Made by a program: the position numbers and the translations under genes. Shown piece after piece: positions 1 through 7,675 of a stretch of 64,000 nt of DNA (position 1 is its first letter; each line of letters opens with the position of its first letter). Under the pieces are notes generated by a model. That model was given only the letters and a program-made list of their open reading frames with translations, was not told where the DNA came from and searched no databases. The stretch comes from Streptomyces sp. NRRL B-3428 (GTDB taxonomy: Bacteria > Actinomycetota > Actinomycetes > Streptomycetales > Streptomycetaceae): the NCBI GenBank assembly GCA_000721375.1, contig JOGW01000003.1:1-64000 (forward strand), read 5' to 3'.

Positions 1-26
1 GTATAAGAGACAGCCCCCCCCCCCCC
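1..26. other. Sequencing-adaptor remnant and poly-C at contig edge
   Basis: Bases 1-13 (GTATAAGAGACAG) are identical to the last 13 bases of the 19-bp Tn5/Nextera mosaic end. Bases 14-26 are thirteen consecutive C. Neither looks like genomic sequence, and genuine Streptomyces-like coding sequence begins at about base 27. The simplest reading is an untrimmed read at a contig end. Confidence 0.9.
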
Positions 27-625
27 GCCGCGCCACCCGCATAGCCGCCGCGTCCGTGCTGACCGTCTCGCTCGGTGCCGGCCTGATGGCCTGCGGTCAG
101 AGCGAGAAGCCCGGCCCGGACGTGAAGGTCGCCAACACCGCCACGACCCAGGCCAAGCAGGCCGTCGAGGCGCTGAAGAAGTCCGAGCCGACCGGGCTGC
201 GGATCCCTTCGGCCGGTGTCGACGCCAAGTCGATGCTCGACCTGAGCACGGACTCGAGCGGTGAGCTGGCGGTGCCGCCGGTGGACAAGGCGGAGCTGCC
301 CGGATGGTGGCAGGACGGGCCGACGCCCGGCGAGAAGGGTGCGTCCGTGCTCGTCGCGCACTACGACACCGCCAAGGGCCCGGCACTGATGAAGAATGTG
401 AAGGACATCAAGGTCGGCGACGCGATCGACGTACCGCGCGCGGACGGCAGCACGGCACACTTCAAGGTGCGCGAGATCCAGCAGGTGAACAAGAAAGACT
501 TCCCCACCAATAAGGTGTACGGGGAGACGAACCGCGCCGAGCTGCGGATTCTCACCTGCGGCGGCGGCCTCAAGGACGGCCACCGCACGGACAACATCAT
601 TCTCTACGCCGATCTGGTGCAGTAG
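26..625 (+). CDS. Class F sortase, 5'-truncated
   Basis: Secreted, membrane-anchored transpeptidase-like protein of the class F sortase family, which acts on surface proteins outside the cytoplasm. Counting from the GTG at 56, the catalytic triad is visible: His102 in VLVAHYDT, Cys168 in LRILTCGG and Arg177 in GHRTDN. The frame is open upstream of 56 to the adaptor and encodes an Arg-containing stretch followed by a hydrophobic segment and the lipobox-like LMAC, so the true start is lost beyond the contig end and GTG 56 is only the first internal start codon. The gene is followed 20 bp downstream by a lipoprotein gene and a sensor kinase gene on the same strand. Its substrate is unknown; no LPXTG protein is in the window. 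Confidence 0.85.
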   Translation, partial: RRATRIAAASVLTVSLGAGLMACGQSEKPGPDVKVANTATTQAKQAVEALKKSEPTGLRIPSAGVDAKSMLDLSTDSSGELAVPPVDKAELPGWWQDGPTPGEKGASVLVAHYDTAKGPALMKNVKDIKVGDAIDVPRADGSTAHFKVREIQQVNKKDFPTNKVYGETNRAELRILTCGGGLKDGHRTDNIILYADLVQ

Positions 626-645
626 CCCGTCCCACTGGAGTGCCC

Positions 646-1416
646 TTGCCCGTCCGCTCGGTCCGTACCGCACTGGCGCTGACCGCCGTCGCCCTGCTCG
701 CCGCCTGCGCGGCGGGCTGCGGCAACGCGGGCGGGCTCAAGAGCGCGGGTGCGACCCCGAGCGCGGTGGGTCCGGCGCGGCTGTGGCCCGAGCTGCCGCC
801 GGCCAAGAACGACGCCCAGGACAATCTCGGTGATGCCAAGCCCGAGGTCGTTCCCGGTGTCGACGTACCGGACGGCGATCTGCACAAGGTGAACGCGCTC
901 GCCGTCGTCCAGGCCGAGGTGCGGGCACATCCCGGCGAGGCGAGCGGGCAGGACGCGATGCCCGCCGAGATCGCCTCGAAGATCCTCGCGTGCGAGGGGA
1001 AGGCCGGGGACAAGGGCTGTCCGGTGCTGACCGCGTACTACCGGGATCTGACCGGCAGCGGTAAGGACGAGCTGATCGTCGGGATCGACCTCGGTGACCG
1101 CGACGCGTACGGCATCGGAATCCGTATCTACACCCAGGACGAAGGCCGGCTCGTCCGGATCATGTCGACCTCCCAGCCCGTGATCAGTGCGGAGCTGACC
1201 GGGCAGTCGCTGATTCTGCGCTCGCCGGCGCAGTTCGCCGGCTACGAGTTCCGCGATGTGTGGTCCTGGGACGGATCCGCCCGGGCGATGCTGCCGACGC
1301 GGATGGAGATCGTACGTGCGCCCGGGCCGAGCGGTGCGCCGCGCCCCGGTCTGACCACCGGCTCCCCGAGCCCGACGGCCACCACCGGCTCCCCGACCCC
1401 GACGGCCACCCCGTGA
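646..1416 (+). CDS. Putative lipoprotein next to a sensor kinase
   Basis: Exported protein of about 256 residues with a basic N-terminus, a hydrophobic helix and the lipobox LLAAC, so probably a lipoprotein on the outer face of the membrane. TTG 646 is preferred because GGAG at 637-640 lies five bases before it; the in-frame GTG at 640 overlaps that GGAG. The middle contains a conserved-looking segment around YYRDLTGSGKDELIVGID, followed by a Pro/Thr/Ser-rich tail with imperfect SPTATTGSPTPTAT repeats. The stop overlaps the start of the histidine kinase gene (GTGA), suggesting co-translation. The arrangement recalls the CseA lipoprotein that modulates the CseC kinase in Streptomyces, but orthology is not shown here. 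Confidence 0.8.
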   Translation: MPVRSVRTALALTAVALLAACAAGCGNAGGLKSAGATPSAVGPARLWPELPPAKNDAQDNLGDAKPEVVPGVDVPDGDLHKVNALAVVQAEVRAHPGEASGQDAMPAEIASKILACEGKAGDKGCPVLTAYYRDLTGSGKDELIVGIDLGDRDAYGIGIRIYTQDEGRLVRIMSTSQPVISAELTGQSLILRSPAQFAGYEFRDVWSWDGSARAMLPTRMEIVRAPGPSGAPRPGLTTGSPSPTATTGSPTPTATP

Positions 1417-2681
1417 AACCCCGTCTCCCGTCCTGGACGGCGACCCTCACCTGGAAGGCCGCCGTCTTCATCACGGTCATGTGCTGTGCGCTCGCCGCGA
1501 TGCTCGGCACCTTCGTGCATGTCGCGGTGACCGGCCAGACCGTGGGCAACGCGCGCGAGAAGGCGCTGACCAAGCTGGCGGACGTCACCCGTTTGTACGA
1601 AGACGGCGACCGGCTTCCGCCCGAGTCCGGACTCGATCCGCCGGGTCTGCCGAGCTCGCTGCGACAGCTCGCCCTGCAGGGCAAGCGCGGCACGGCGGTC
1701 GCCGAGTTCGAAGGGCACCCCGTGATGTGGGCGGCGGGTCCGGTCGAGGGCGGCCAGGTGCTCGCCGCGGGGATCGACTACGCACAGGGCGCACGGACCA
1801 TCGAGGGCCTGGACCGGGCGATCGCGGTCTCCTCGGTGCTCGCCATCGGGGCGACGCTCCTGGTGGGTGCGTTCGGTGTGACCCGGGTGACCCGGCGGCT
1901 GCACCAGACGGCCACGGTCGCGCGACGGATCAGCGCCGGCGATCTGGACGCGCGGGTCAACGATCCGCGGACGAAGGACCCCGAGCGCGCCCAGGACGAA
2001 GTGGCCACCGTGGCCGGGGCGTTGGACACCATGGCCTCCTCGCTGCAGGGCAAGCTGGAGAGCGAGCAGCGCTTCACCGCCGATGTCGCCCATGAGCTGC
2101 GCACCCCGCTGACCGGACTGCACGCGGCGGCCGAGCTGCTGCCCGCGGGCCGGCCTGCCGAGATGGTGCGGGAGCGGGTACAGACGATGCGGACGCTCAC
2201 CGAGGACCTCCTGGAGATCTCGCGGCTCGACTCGCTGCGCGAGGAAGTCGATCTGGATGCGCACCAGTTGGGGCCGCTCGTACGCCGGGCGGTACAGGCC
2301 TCGGGGACGGACACCCAGGTCGTCGTCGTACGCGACGCGTGGGTGGAGACCGACCGGCGCAGGCTGGAGCGGGTACTGGGCAATCTGGTGGCCAACGCGC
2401 ACAAGCACGGTCGCGCACCGGTGGTGGTGAGGGTGGACGGACCCGAGGTCTCGGTACGCGATCACGGCGACGGATACCCGGACTACCTGGTGGAGCACGG
2501 ACCTCAGCGCTTCCGTACCGAGGGCGGGGCGAAGGGGCACGGGCTCGGGCTGACCATCGCGGCGGGCCAGGCGCGGGTCCTGGGCGCGCAGTTGAGGTTC
2601 GCCAACGCTCCCGACGGGGGTGCGGTGGCGCGTCTGACGCTGCCGTACGAGGAGAGCAGGACGGTGCGCGAGGGGAACTGA
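1413..2681 (+). CDS. HAMP-containing sensor histidine kinase
   Basis: Two-component membrane sensor of 422 residues. Transmembrane helices lie at about residues 14-36 and 135-157 with a short extracytoplasmic loop between them, then HAMP, a HisKA H-box with His227 in DVAHELRTP, the N-box NLVANAHKHG (about 324-333), DHGDG (350-354) and GHGLGL (375-380). GTG 1413 is chosen because it overlaps the TGA of the lipoprotein gene by four bases; upstream in-frame starts would lie inside that gene. No response regulator is adjacent downstream, where a secreted protein follows; one could lie to the left of the truncated contig. The lipoprotein is the obvious candidate for a sensory partner. Confidence 0.9.
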   Translation: MKPRLPSWTATLTWKAAVFITVMCCALAAMLGTFVHVAVTGQTVGNAREKALTKLADVTRLYEDGDRLPPESGLDPPGLPSSLRQLALQGKRGTAVAEFEGHPVMWAAGPVEGGQVLAAGIDYAQGARTIEGLDRAIAVSSVLAIGATLLVGAFGVTRVTRRLHQTATVARRISAGDLDARVNDPRTKDPERAQDEVATVAGALDTMASSLQGKLESEQRFTADVAHELRTPLTGLHAAAELLPAGRPAEMVRERVQTMRTLTEDLLEISRLDSLREEVDLDAHQLGPLVRRAVQASGTDTQVVVVRDAWVETDRRRLERVLGNLVANAHKHGRAPVVVRVDGPEVSVRDHGDGYPDYLVEHGPQRFRTEGGAKGHGLGLTIAAGQARVLGAQLRFANAPDGGAVARLTLPYEESRTVREGN

Positions 2682-2745
2682 GTCCCTTTTGCGAAGTTGT
2701 TGGGCTGCTCCTAGCGTGATCACACAGGCTTTCGAGGAGGCCCTC

Positions 2746-3120
2746 ATGCCGCTCCGGTCCACCGCCCTCCGTCTGGGCATATCCGCCGCGCTCGGCGCGC
2801 TCTGCTTGACCGGGGCCGCGGCCTCGGCGTCCGCCGCACCACAGTCCGTGCCCGGGTCCCCCGCGTACAACAACCCGCCGCCGCCCAGCTACACGGGCCG
2901 GATCAACGCCCGTAACGGGCTGGTCCTGCGGGACGCGCCCACGCGCGGCAGCCGGATCGTGCGCACGGAGCCGTACGGCGCGTACGTGCACATCTTCTGC
3001 AAGACCCGCGGCGAGAACGTCCAGGGCAACGACCGCTGGTATCTGCTCACCGACGGGACCTGGGCCTGGGGTGCGGCGCAGTACATCGACAACATCGGGG
3101 TCGCGCCGCGCTGGTGTTGA
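2746..3120 (+). CDS. Secreted SH3-like domain protein
   Basis: Small exported protein of 124 residues. ATG 2746 is preceded by GAGGAGG at 2734-2740. An N-terminal signal peptide ends around ASASAA, followed by a Pro-rich linker and a single bacterial SH3-like domain (INARNGLVLRDAPTRGSRIV and a WYLLTDGTWAW segment). Such domains usually bind cell-wall polymers; the ligand here is unknown. One Cys (FCKT) and the C-terminal Cys could form a disulfide. It lies 64 bp after the kinase gene and may be co-transcribed or have its own promoter. Confidence 0.85.
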   Translation: MPLRSTALRLGISAALGALCLTGAAASASAAPQSVPGSPAYNNPPPPSYTGRINARNGLVLRDAPTRGSRIVRTEPYGAYVHIFCKTRGENVQGNDRWYLLTDGTWAWGAAQYIDNIGVAPRWC

Positions 3121-3168
3121 GCCCCGACATACCCGGACAACACCCCCACCCATTGCTACCGTCCGCGC

Positions 3169-4548
3169 ATGACGGGATCGACGGCCGACTTCCAGGACCT
3201 GGCGGAGCTCACCGACCCGCAGGACGCCGCCGTCGCCGGGGTCGGGCCGATGCGCCGGCGCGGGGTCGAACTGGCGCTTCTGGTCCTCGCCGTGGGATTG
3301 AGCGTCTGCGGCTATCTCTCCGTCGGCCTCGCCCGGCACGGTGTCGTACCGCCGGGCGCGGCGGGTTACGGGGCCGGGCTCGCAGCCCTCGCACTCGTCG
3401 CGCATCTCGCGGTGCGGCTGCGCGCCCCGTACGCCGATCCGCTGCTGCTGCCGATCGCCGTGCTGCTCAACGGGCTCGGTCTGGTGCTGATCTACCGGCT
3501 CGACCAGGAGACCGTGTACGACCAGGCGGCGATGACCCAACTGGTGTGGTCCACGGTCGGGGTGGGGCTCTTCATCGTGGTGGTGCTGGCGCTCAGGGAC
3601 CACCGGGATCTGCAGCGGTACGCGTATCTCTCGGGCCTCGCCGCACTCGCGCTGCTCGCGGTGCCGATCTTCTTCCCACCCGTCAACGGCGCGCGCCTGT
3701 GGGTGCGGATCGGCGGACTCTCGCTGCAGCCGGGCGAGTTCGCGAAGATCCTGCTCGCCGTGTTCTTCGCGGCCTATCTCGCGGCGAACCGCAGCGCGCT
3801 GGCGTACGCGGGACGGCGGGTGCTGTGGATGCGGCTGCCGACCGGGCGGGTGCTCGGTCCCGTCGTACTCATCTGGCTGGTGAGTGTCGCGGTCCTCGTC
3901 GTGGAACGCGACCTCGGCACCTCGCTGCTCTTCTTCGGGCTCTTCGTGATCCTGCTCTTCGTGGCCACCGGCCGTAAGGGCTGGCTCGCGGTCGGTGTGC
4001 TGCTCGGCGGCGCGGGGGCGTATGCGGCGGCACGCTTCGAACCGCATGTGCACGCGCGCGTCACCGACTGGCTGCATCCGCTGGCCTCGATCGAGGCGGG
4101 CGAGGGACCCAACCAACTCGCCCAGTCCCTCTTCGCGTTCTCGGCCGGCGGGATGCTCGGCACCGGGCTCGGCAAGGGCGAGTCGATTCTGATCGGGTTC
4201 GCCGCGAAGTCCGACTTCATCCTGGCGACGGCCGGAGAGGAGCTGGGGCTCGCGGGCCTGTCCGCCATCTTCGTCCTGTACGCGGCGCTGGTGGCGCGCG
4301 GCTACCGGGCGGGGCTCGCGCTGCGGGACGCGTTCGGACGGCTGCTCGCGGTGGGGCTCGCGTCGATCCTCGCGCTGCAGGTGTTCGTGATCGCGGGCGG
4401 GGTGACGGGGCTCATCCCGCTGACCGGTATGGCGATGCCCTTTCTCGCGCAGGGCGGTTCGTCCGTGGTGACCAACTGGATCATGGTGGCGCTGCTCATC
4501 CGGCTGAGCGATTCGGCCCGGCGGCGTCCCGAGGAGGGATCGGCATGA
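3169..4548 (+). CDS. FtsW/RodA/SpoVE (SEDS) family glycosyltransferase
   Basis: Polytopic membrane protein of 459 residues of the SEDS family, which polymerises lipid II into peptidoglycan glycan strands together with a class B penicillin-binding protein. The N-terminus of about 30 residues is cytoplasmic and is followed by about ten hydrophobic segments. The family's essential Asp is present as Asp248 in VERDLGTS, as are NGARLW (about 173-178), LQPGEF and the C-terminal GLTGMAMPFLAQGGSS-like region. The partner penicillin-binding protein gene follows directly. This is most likely a RodA/FtsW paralogue used in addition to the main division and elongation copies. Confidence 0.92.
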   Translation: MTGSTADFQDLAELTDPQDAAVAGVGPMRRRGVELALLVLAVGLSVCGYLSVGLARHGVVPPGAAGYGAGLAALALVAHLAVRLRAPYADPLLLPIAVLLNGLGLVLIYRLDQETVYDQAAMTQLVWSTVGVGLFIVVVLALRDHRDLQRYAYLSGLAALALLAVPIFFPPVNGARLWVRIGGLSLQPGEFAKILLAVFFAAYLAANRSALAYAGRRVLWMRLPTGRVLGPVVLIWLVSVAVLVVERDLGTSLLFFGLFVILLFVATGRKGWLAVGVLLGGAGAYAAARFEPHVHARVTDWLHPLASIEAGEGPNQLAQSLFAFSAGGMLGTGLGKGESILIGFAAKSDFILATAGEELGLAGLSAIFVLYAALVARGYRAGLALRDAFGRLLAVGLASILALQVFVIAGGVTGLIPLTGMAMPFLAQGGSSVVTNWIMVALLIRLSDSARRRPEEGSA

Positions 4549-4583
4549 ACGAGCGGTCGGCGGTGCGGGAGGTGGCGGCGTGA
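4545..4583 (+). CDS. 12-codon linking mini-ORF between SEDS and PBP genes
   Basis: A 12-codon frame (MNERSAVREVAA) starts at ATG 4545, overlapping the SEDS stop as ATGA, and stops at 4581-4583, overlapping the PBP start as GTGA. Both four-base overlaps are typical translational-coupling junctions. It probably serves to carry ribosomes from one gene to the next rather than to make a functional peptide. An alternative is that it is chance, with the PBP start driven by the GGGAGG at 4567-4572. Confidence 0.35.
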   Translation: MNERSAVREVAA

Positions 4584-6160
4584 CCCGTCAGATCCGCTGG
4601 GCGGCGGCGTTCTGTCTGCTGCTCACGGCGTTGCTCCTTGTGAACGCGGCGCGTATCCAGCTCGTCCAGTCCTCGACGTACGACGACAATCCGGCCAACC
4701 GCCGCCAGGCCATCGCCCGTTACAGCCAGCCGCGCGGTGACATCTATGTCGACGGGCGTCCGGTCACCGGATCGAAGGACACGGGCGAGCAGCTGCGCTT
4801 CGAACGGACCTACAAGAACGGTCCGTTGTACGCGCCCGTGACCGGCTATGCCTCACAGGTGTACGGGTCGACCTCCCTGGAGAACGCCGAGGACCGGCTG
4901 CTCGCCGGCACGTCACCGGCGCTCGCGCCGCTGCCGCTGTGGGGTGATCTGACCCGGGAGCTGCAACCCGGCGGGCAGGTGCACACCACGATCGTGCCCG
5001 AGATGCAGCGGGCCGCGTACGAGGGTCTTGGCGGGAAACAGGGGGCTGTCGCGGCCATCGAGCCCGCGACCGGCAAGATCCTCGCGCTCGTCTCGGCCCC
5101 TTCGTACGACCCGGAACTGCTCTCGGGGAACTCCGTGGCCGCCGCGCGCAACTGGTCCCGGCTGAACACCGCCGCGAGCAAGCCGATGCTGAACCGCGCG
5201 ATCCGGCAGACGTATCCGCCGGGCTCGGCCTTCAAGGTGGTGACGGCGGCCGCGGCCCTCGACGCGGGGGTGATCACGGATGTCGACGCGCCCACCAAGT
5301 CCCCCGACCCGTATCGTCTGCCCGGCACCTCCACCTCGCTCGGCAACGAGGTCGAGGGGTGTGCGAACGCCTCCCTGCGCCAGGCCTTCACCTGGTCCTG
5401 CAACACGGTCTTCGCCCGGCTCGGCGTCGAGGTGGGGCTCGGCTCGATGGTGGGCACGGCTCAGCGCTTCGGCTTCAACACCCGGGGACTGCGCATCCCT
5501 TCGCCTGTCGCGGCGAGCAACTTCGACTCCTCGATGGACCAGCCGCAGCTGGCCCTGTCCTCCATCGGCCAGTACGACACGACGGCCACGCCGCTGCAGA
5601 TGGCGATGGTGGCTTCGGCGGTCGCGACGGGGGGCGATCTCAGGGCTCCCTACCTGGTGGACCGTACGACGGACGCCTCCGGTGACACCGTCTCGCTCAC
5701 CCAGCCGCGCTCGCTGCACCAGACGTTCAACCCGGGGACGGGCTCGCTGCTGCGGGAGTTGATGATCGAGGTGGTCGAGAAGGGCACGGGCCGCAATGCG
5801 GCCATCCCCGGTGCGGTGGTCGGCGGCAAGACCGGTACGGCCCAGCACGGTCTGGGCAACACCGGCCTGCCGTACGCCTGGTTCATCTCCTGGGCGCAGT
5901 CCTCGGACTCGGCGACGCCTGCGGTGGCAGTGGCCGTGGTGGTGGAGGACGCCTCGGCGGTACGGGACGACATCAGCGGGGGCGGGATCGCGGCGCCGAT
6001 CGCGCGGGCCGTCATGGAGGCGGGGCTGGCGCGGGCGGCTCGGGCGGAGCCTCAGGGGTCGCGGGGGTGGCCGCAGCCTCTGGAGGGTCGGGAGTGGCCG
6101 GAGCCACGGTCCGAGTCCGAGGCGGGGCATGGGCGGCCGGGGGCCCGGTCCCGCAGGTGA
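4580..6160 (+). CDS. Class B penicillin-binding protein (transpeptidase)
   Basis: Membrane-anchored peptidoglycan transpeptidase of 526 residues that cross-links glycan strands made by its SEDS partner. One N-terminal transmembrane helix (about 6-25) precedes a short dimerisation region and the transpeptidase domain. All catalytic motifs are present: SAFK (Ser216-Lys219), SCN (Ser273-Asn275) and KTG (Lys417-Gly419). The C-terminus after about residue 485 is a disordered Arg/Glu/Gly-rich tail, longer than in related PbpA proteins. GTG 4580 is linked to the preceding gene by a coupled mini-ORF. The gene ends three bases from the stop of the convergent ADP-ribosylglycohydrolase gene, with no obvious terminator between them. 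Confidence 0.93.
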   Translation: MTRQIRWAAAFCLLLTALLLVNAARIQLVQSSTYDDNPANRRQAIARYSQPRGDIYVDGRPVTGSKDTGEQLRFERTYKNGPLYAPVTGYASQVYGSTSLENAEDRLLAGTSPALAPLPLWGDLTRELQPGGQVHTTIVPEMQRAAYEGLGGKQGAVAAIEPATGKILALVSAPSYDPELLSGNSVAAARNWSRLNTAASKPMLNRAIRQTYPPGSAFKVVTAAAALDAGVITDVDAPTKSPDPYRLPGTSTSLGNEVEGCANASLRQAFTWSCNTVFARLGVEVGLGSMVGTAQRFGFNTRGLRIPSPVAASNFDSSMDQPQLALSSIGQYDTTATPLQMAMVASAVATGGDLRAPYLVDRTTDASGDTVSLTQPRSLHQTFNPGTGSLLRELMIEVVEKGTGRNAAIPGAVVGGKTGTAQHGLGNTGLPYAWFISWAQSSDSATPAVAVAVVVEDASAVRDDISGGGIAAPIARAVMEAGLARAARAEPQGSRGWPQPLEGREWPEPRSESEAGHGRPGARSRR

Positions 6161-6163
6161 GCG

Positions 6164-7069
6164 TCAGCTCGTCGTACCCCCCGGCACCGCCTCGCGTCGC
6201 TCGAGCCATGCGGCCGGCACCCCGTCCGTTCCCGTACGCGCGCCCACCACTCCCCCGGTGATCGCACAGGTGGTGTCCACGTCGCCGAGGCCCTCGGCCG
6301 TGGTCCACAGCGCGGCGACCAGGTCGTCGGGGTGGCGGGCGGCGGACCACAGGGCGAAGGGGACGGTGTCGTCGGCGCGGATGCGCTGACCGTTGCCGAG
6401 GAGGTCGGCCGCGCGCCAGGGCTCGGTCGTGAACGGTACGTCCAGGGCTCGCTCGATGCCGTCCCGTACCGGGCCTTCGGGGGTGGCCTCGGCGACGGTA
6501 CGCAGGTCCAGTTCCTCGCGTACGGAGAGGGCTGCCGCCACTGCTACGGCGATGGCGCCTGCGATGCCGTCGGGGTGGGCGTGGGTGACTTCGGCCGACA
6601 ACTTGGCCTGCTCGACGACCAGTTGGAGGTCGTACGCGAACCAGGCGCCGAGCGGGGCGACGCGCATGGCGGCTCCGTTGCCGAGCGAGCCCTCGCCCTC
6701 GAAGAGCTCACCGGCGAGCTTGCGCCACTCGGCCGACTCCGCGAGCAGGCGTGGGAGCAGCCGGTGCATCCCGTAGCCGTAGCCGCGTGCCGGATACGCG
6801 TCGTAGTGCAGCGCGAAGGACTCGGCGAGCTCCTGCTGACGGATCTCTCCGTGCTGGTCGAGCACCCGCTGGATGCCGAGGGCCATGGCGGTGTCGTCGG
6901 TCCAGTGCCAGTCGGGTTCCTCGGGCGTCCGGCGGGCGCGTATCTGCGTGTACGCCATCCTCGGCTGCCGGAAGAGCGGGAACCAGCGCTCCCCGAAGGC
7001 GTCGCCCAGCGCGAGGGCTTCGAGGCTGCGGCGGGCGGCAGTGCGGTGCGGAGTGGGCAGGGAGGTCAT
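6164..7069 (-). CDS. ADP-ribosylglycohydrolase family protein
   Basis: Cytoplasmic enzyme of 301 residues predicted to hydrolyse ADP-ribose from proteins or small molecules using a dinuclear Mg centre. The family metal-binding motifs are seen: GDAFGERW near residue 22, TDDTAM at 57-62 and GDVDTTCAITGG near the C-terminus. ATG at 7069 is preceded by GGG-rich sequence; longer frames upstream have different coding quality. No ADP-ribosyltransferase is nearby, so the substrate cannot be inferred from context. Confidence 0.9.
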   Translation of the reverse strand: MTSLPTPHRTAARRSLEALALGDAFGERWFPLFRQPRMAYTQIRARRTPEEPDWHWTDDTAMALGIQRVLDQHGEIRQQELAESFALHYDAYPARGYGYGMHRLLPRLLAESAEWRKLAGELFEGEGSLGNGAAMRVAPLGAWFAYDLQLVVEQAKLSAEVTHAHPDGIAGAIAVAVAAALSVREELDLRTVAEATPEGPVRDGIERALDVPFTTEPWRAADLLGNGQRIRADDTVPFALWSAARHPDDLVAALWTTAEGLGDVDTTCAITGGVVGARTGTDGVPAAWLERREAVPGGTTS

Positions 7070-7140
7070 GGGGTGATGATGCCGGGCGGGGACGTGATGG
7101 GGCAGTGGGTTTTCCGCCCGCTGCGCGCGGATGCGGAGGG

Positions 7141-7578
7141 TTACGCTCCCTCGGCTACCGCGATCCGCGCCAGCTTCGTCAGCATCATCCCGTTGCGCAC
7201 CTTGACCAGGTAGTCCACGGGAAGCCCGTGCATCCGGGTGCCGGGGCCGCGCAGCGGGTGCCAGTCGAGGACGAAGAGGGTGTGCTCGCCCCAGGGCACC
7301 AGGTTCATGGCGATCCGGGCCGCGCCGAACGGGTCCGCCTTCGCCTCCAGCTCCAGGCGGCGCCCGGGTTCGCAGATCCGTACGACGCTGGTGTCGTCGC
7401 GCGTCAGGGGCCCGACGCCGATCCGGACCTTGAGCGCCGCGCCCACCGCGGGCCAGTGCGGATCGGCCTCGATGACCTCCTTGGTGCCCGTGACCCACTC
7501 CCCGTAGCGGTATCCGTCGGCGAGCAGACCCCAGACCACGGGCGGCGGGCTGAGGATGAGCCTGCGGTTGCGGGCCAC
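7141..7578 (-). CDS. SRPBCC (START/Bet v1-like) family protein
   Basis: Protein of about 145 residues with the sequence pattern of the SRPBCC fold: an N-terminal strand (VARNRRLIL), SPPPVVWGLLADGYRYGEWV helices, a central TEVxRICEPGRRLELEA-like sheet and a C-terminal helix (DYLVKVRNGMMLTKLA). This fold binds hydrophobic ligands; no specific ligand can be named. GTG 7578 is preferred because AAGGAG lies 10 bases before it; the in-frame GTG at 7587 sits only one base after that AAGGAG. The gene is downstream of the diiron gene on the same strand and could be co-transcribed with it. Confidence 0.75.
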   Translation of the reverse strand: MARNRRLILSPPPVVWGLLADGYRYGEWVTGTKEVIEADPHWPAVGAALKVRIGVGPLTRDDTSVVRICEPGRRLELEAKADPFGAARIAMNLVPWGEHTLFVLDWHPLRGPGTRMHGLPVDYLVKVRNGMMLTKLARIAVAEGA

Positions 7579-7675
7579 GGTGATCACGCTCCTTGGCGAG
7601 GCACGCGCACACCCCACGATCGGTGCGCACCCTCAGGATCGCCGAGGGTTCAGCTCCGCGCCCCTTGGCCGAGGG

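Noticed and set aside
640..645. GTG 640 as start of the lipoprotein gene
   Set aside because: It overlaps the GGAG that serves as ribosome-binding site for TTG 646.
2197..4116. 639-codon open frame opposite the SEDS and kinase genes
   Set aside because: The frame crosses well-supported genes and gives a His/Arg/Glu-rich translation typical of antisense shadows.
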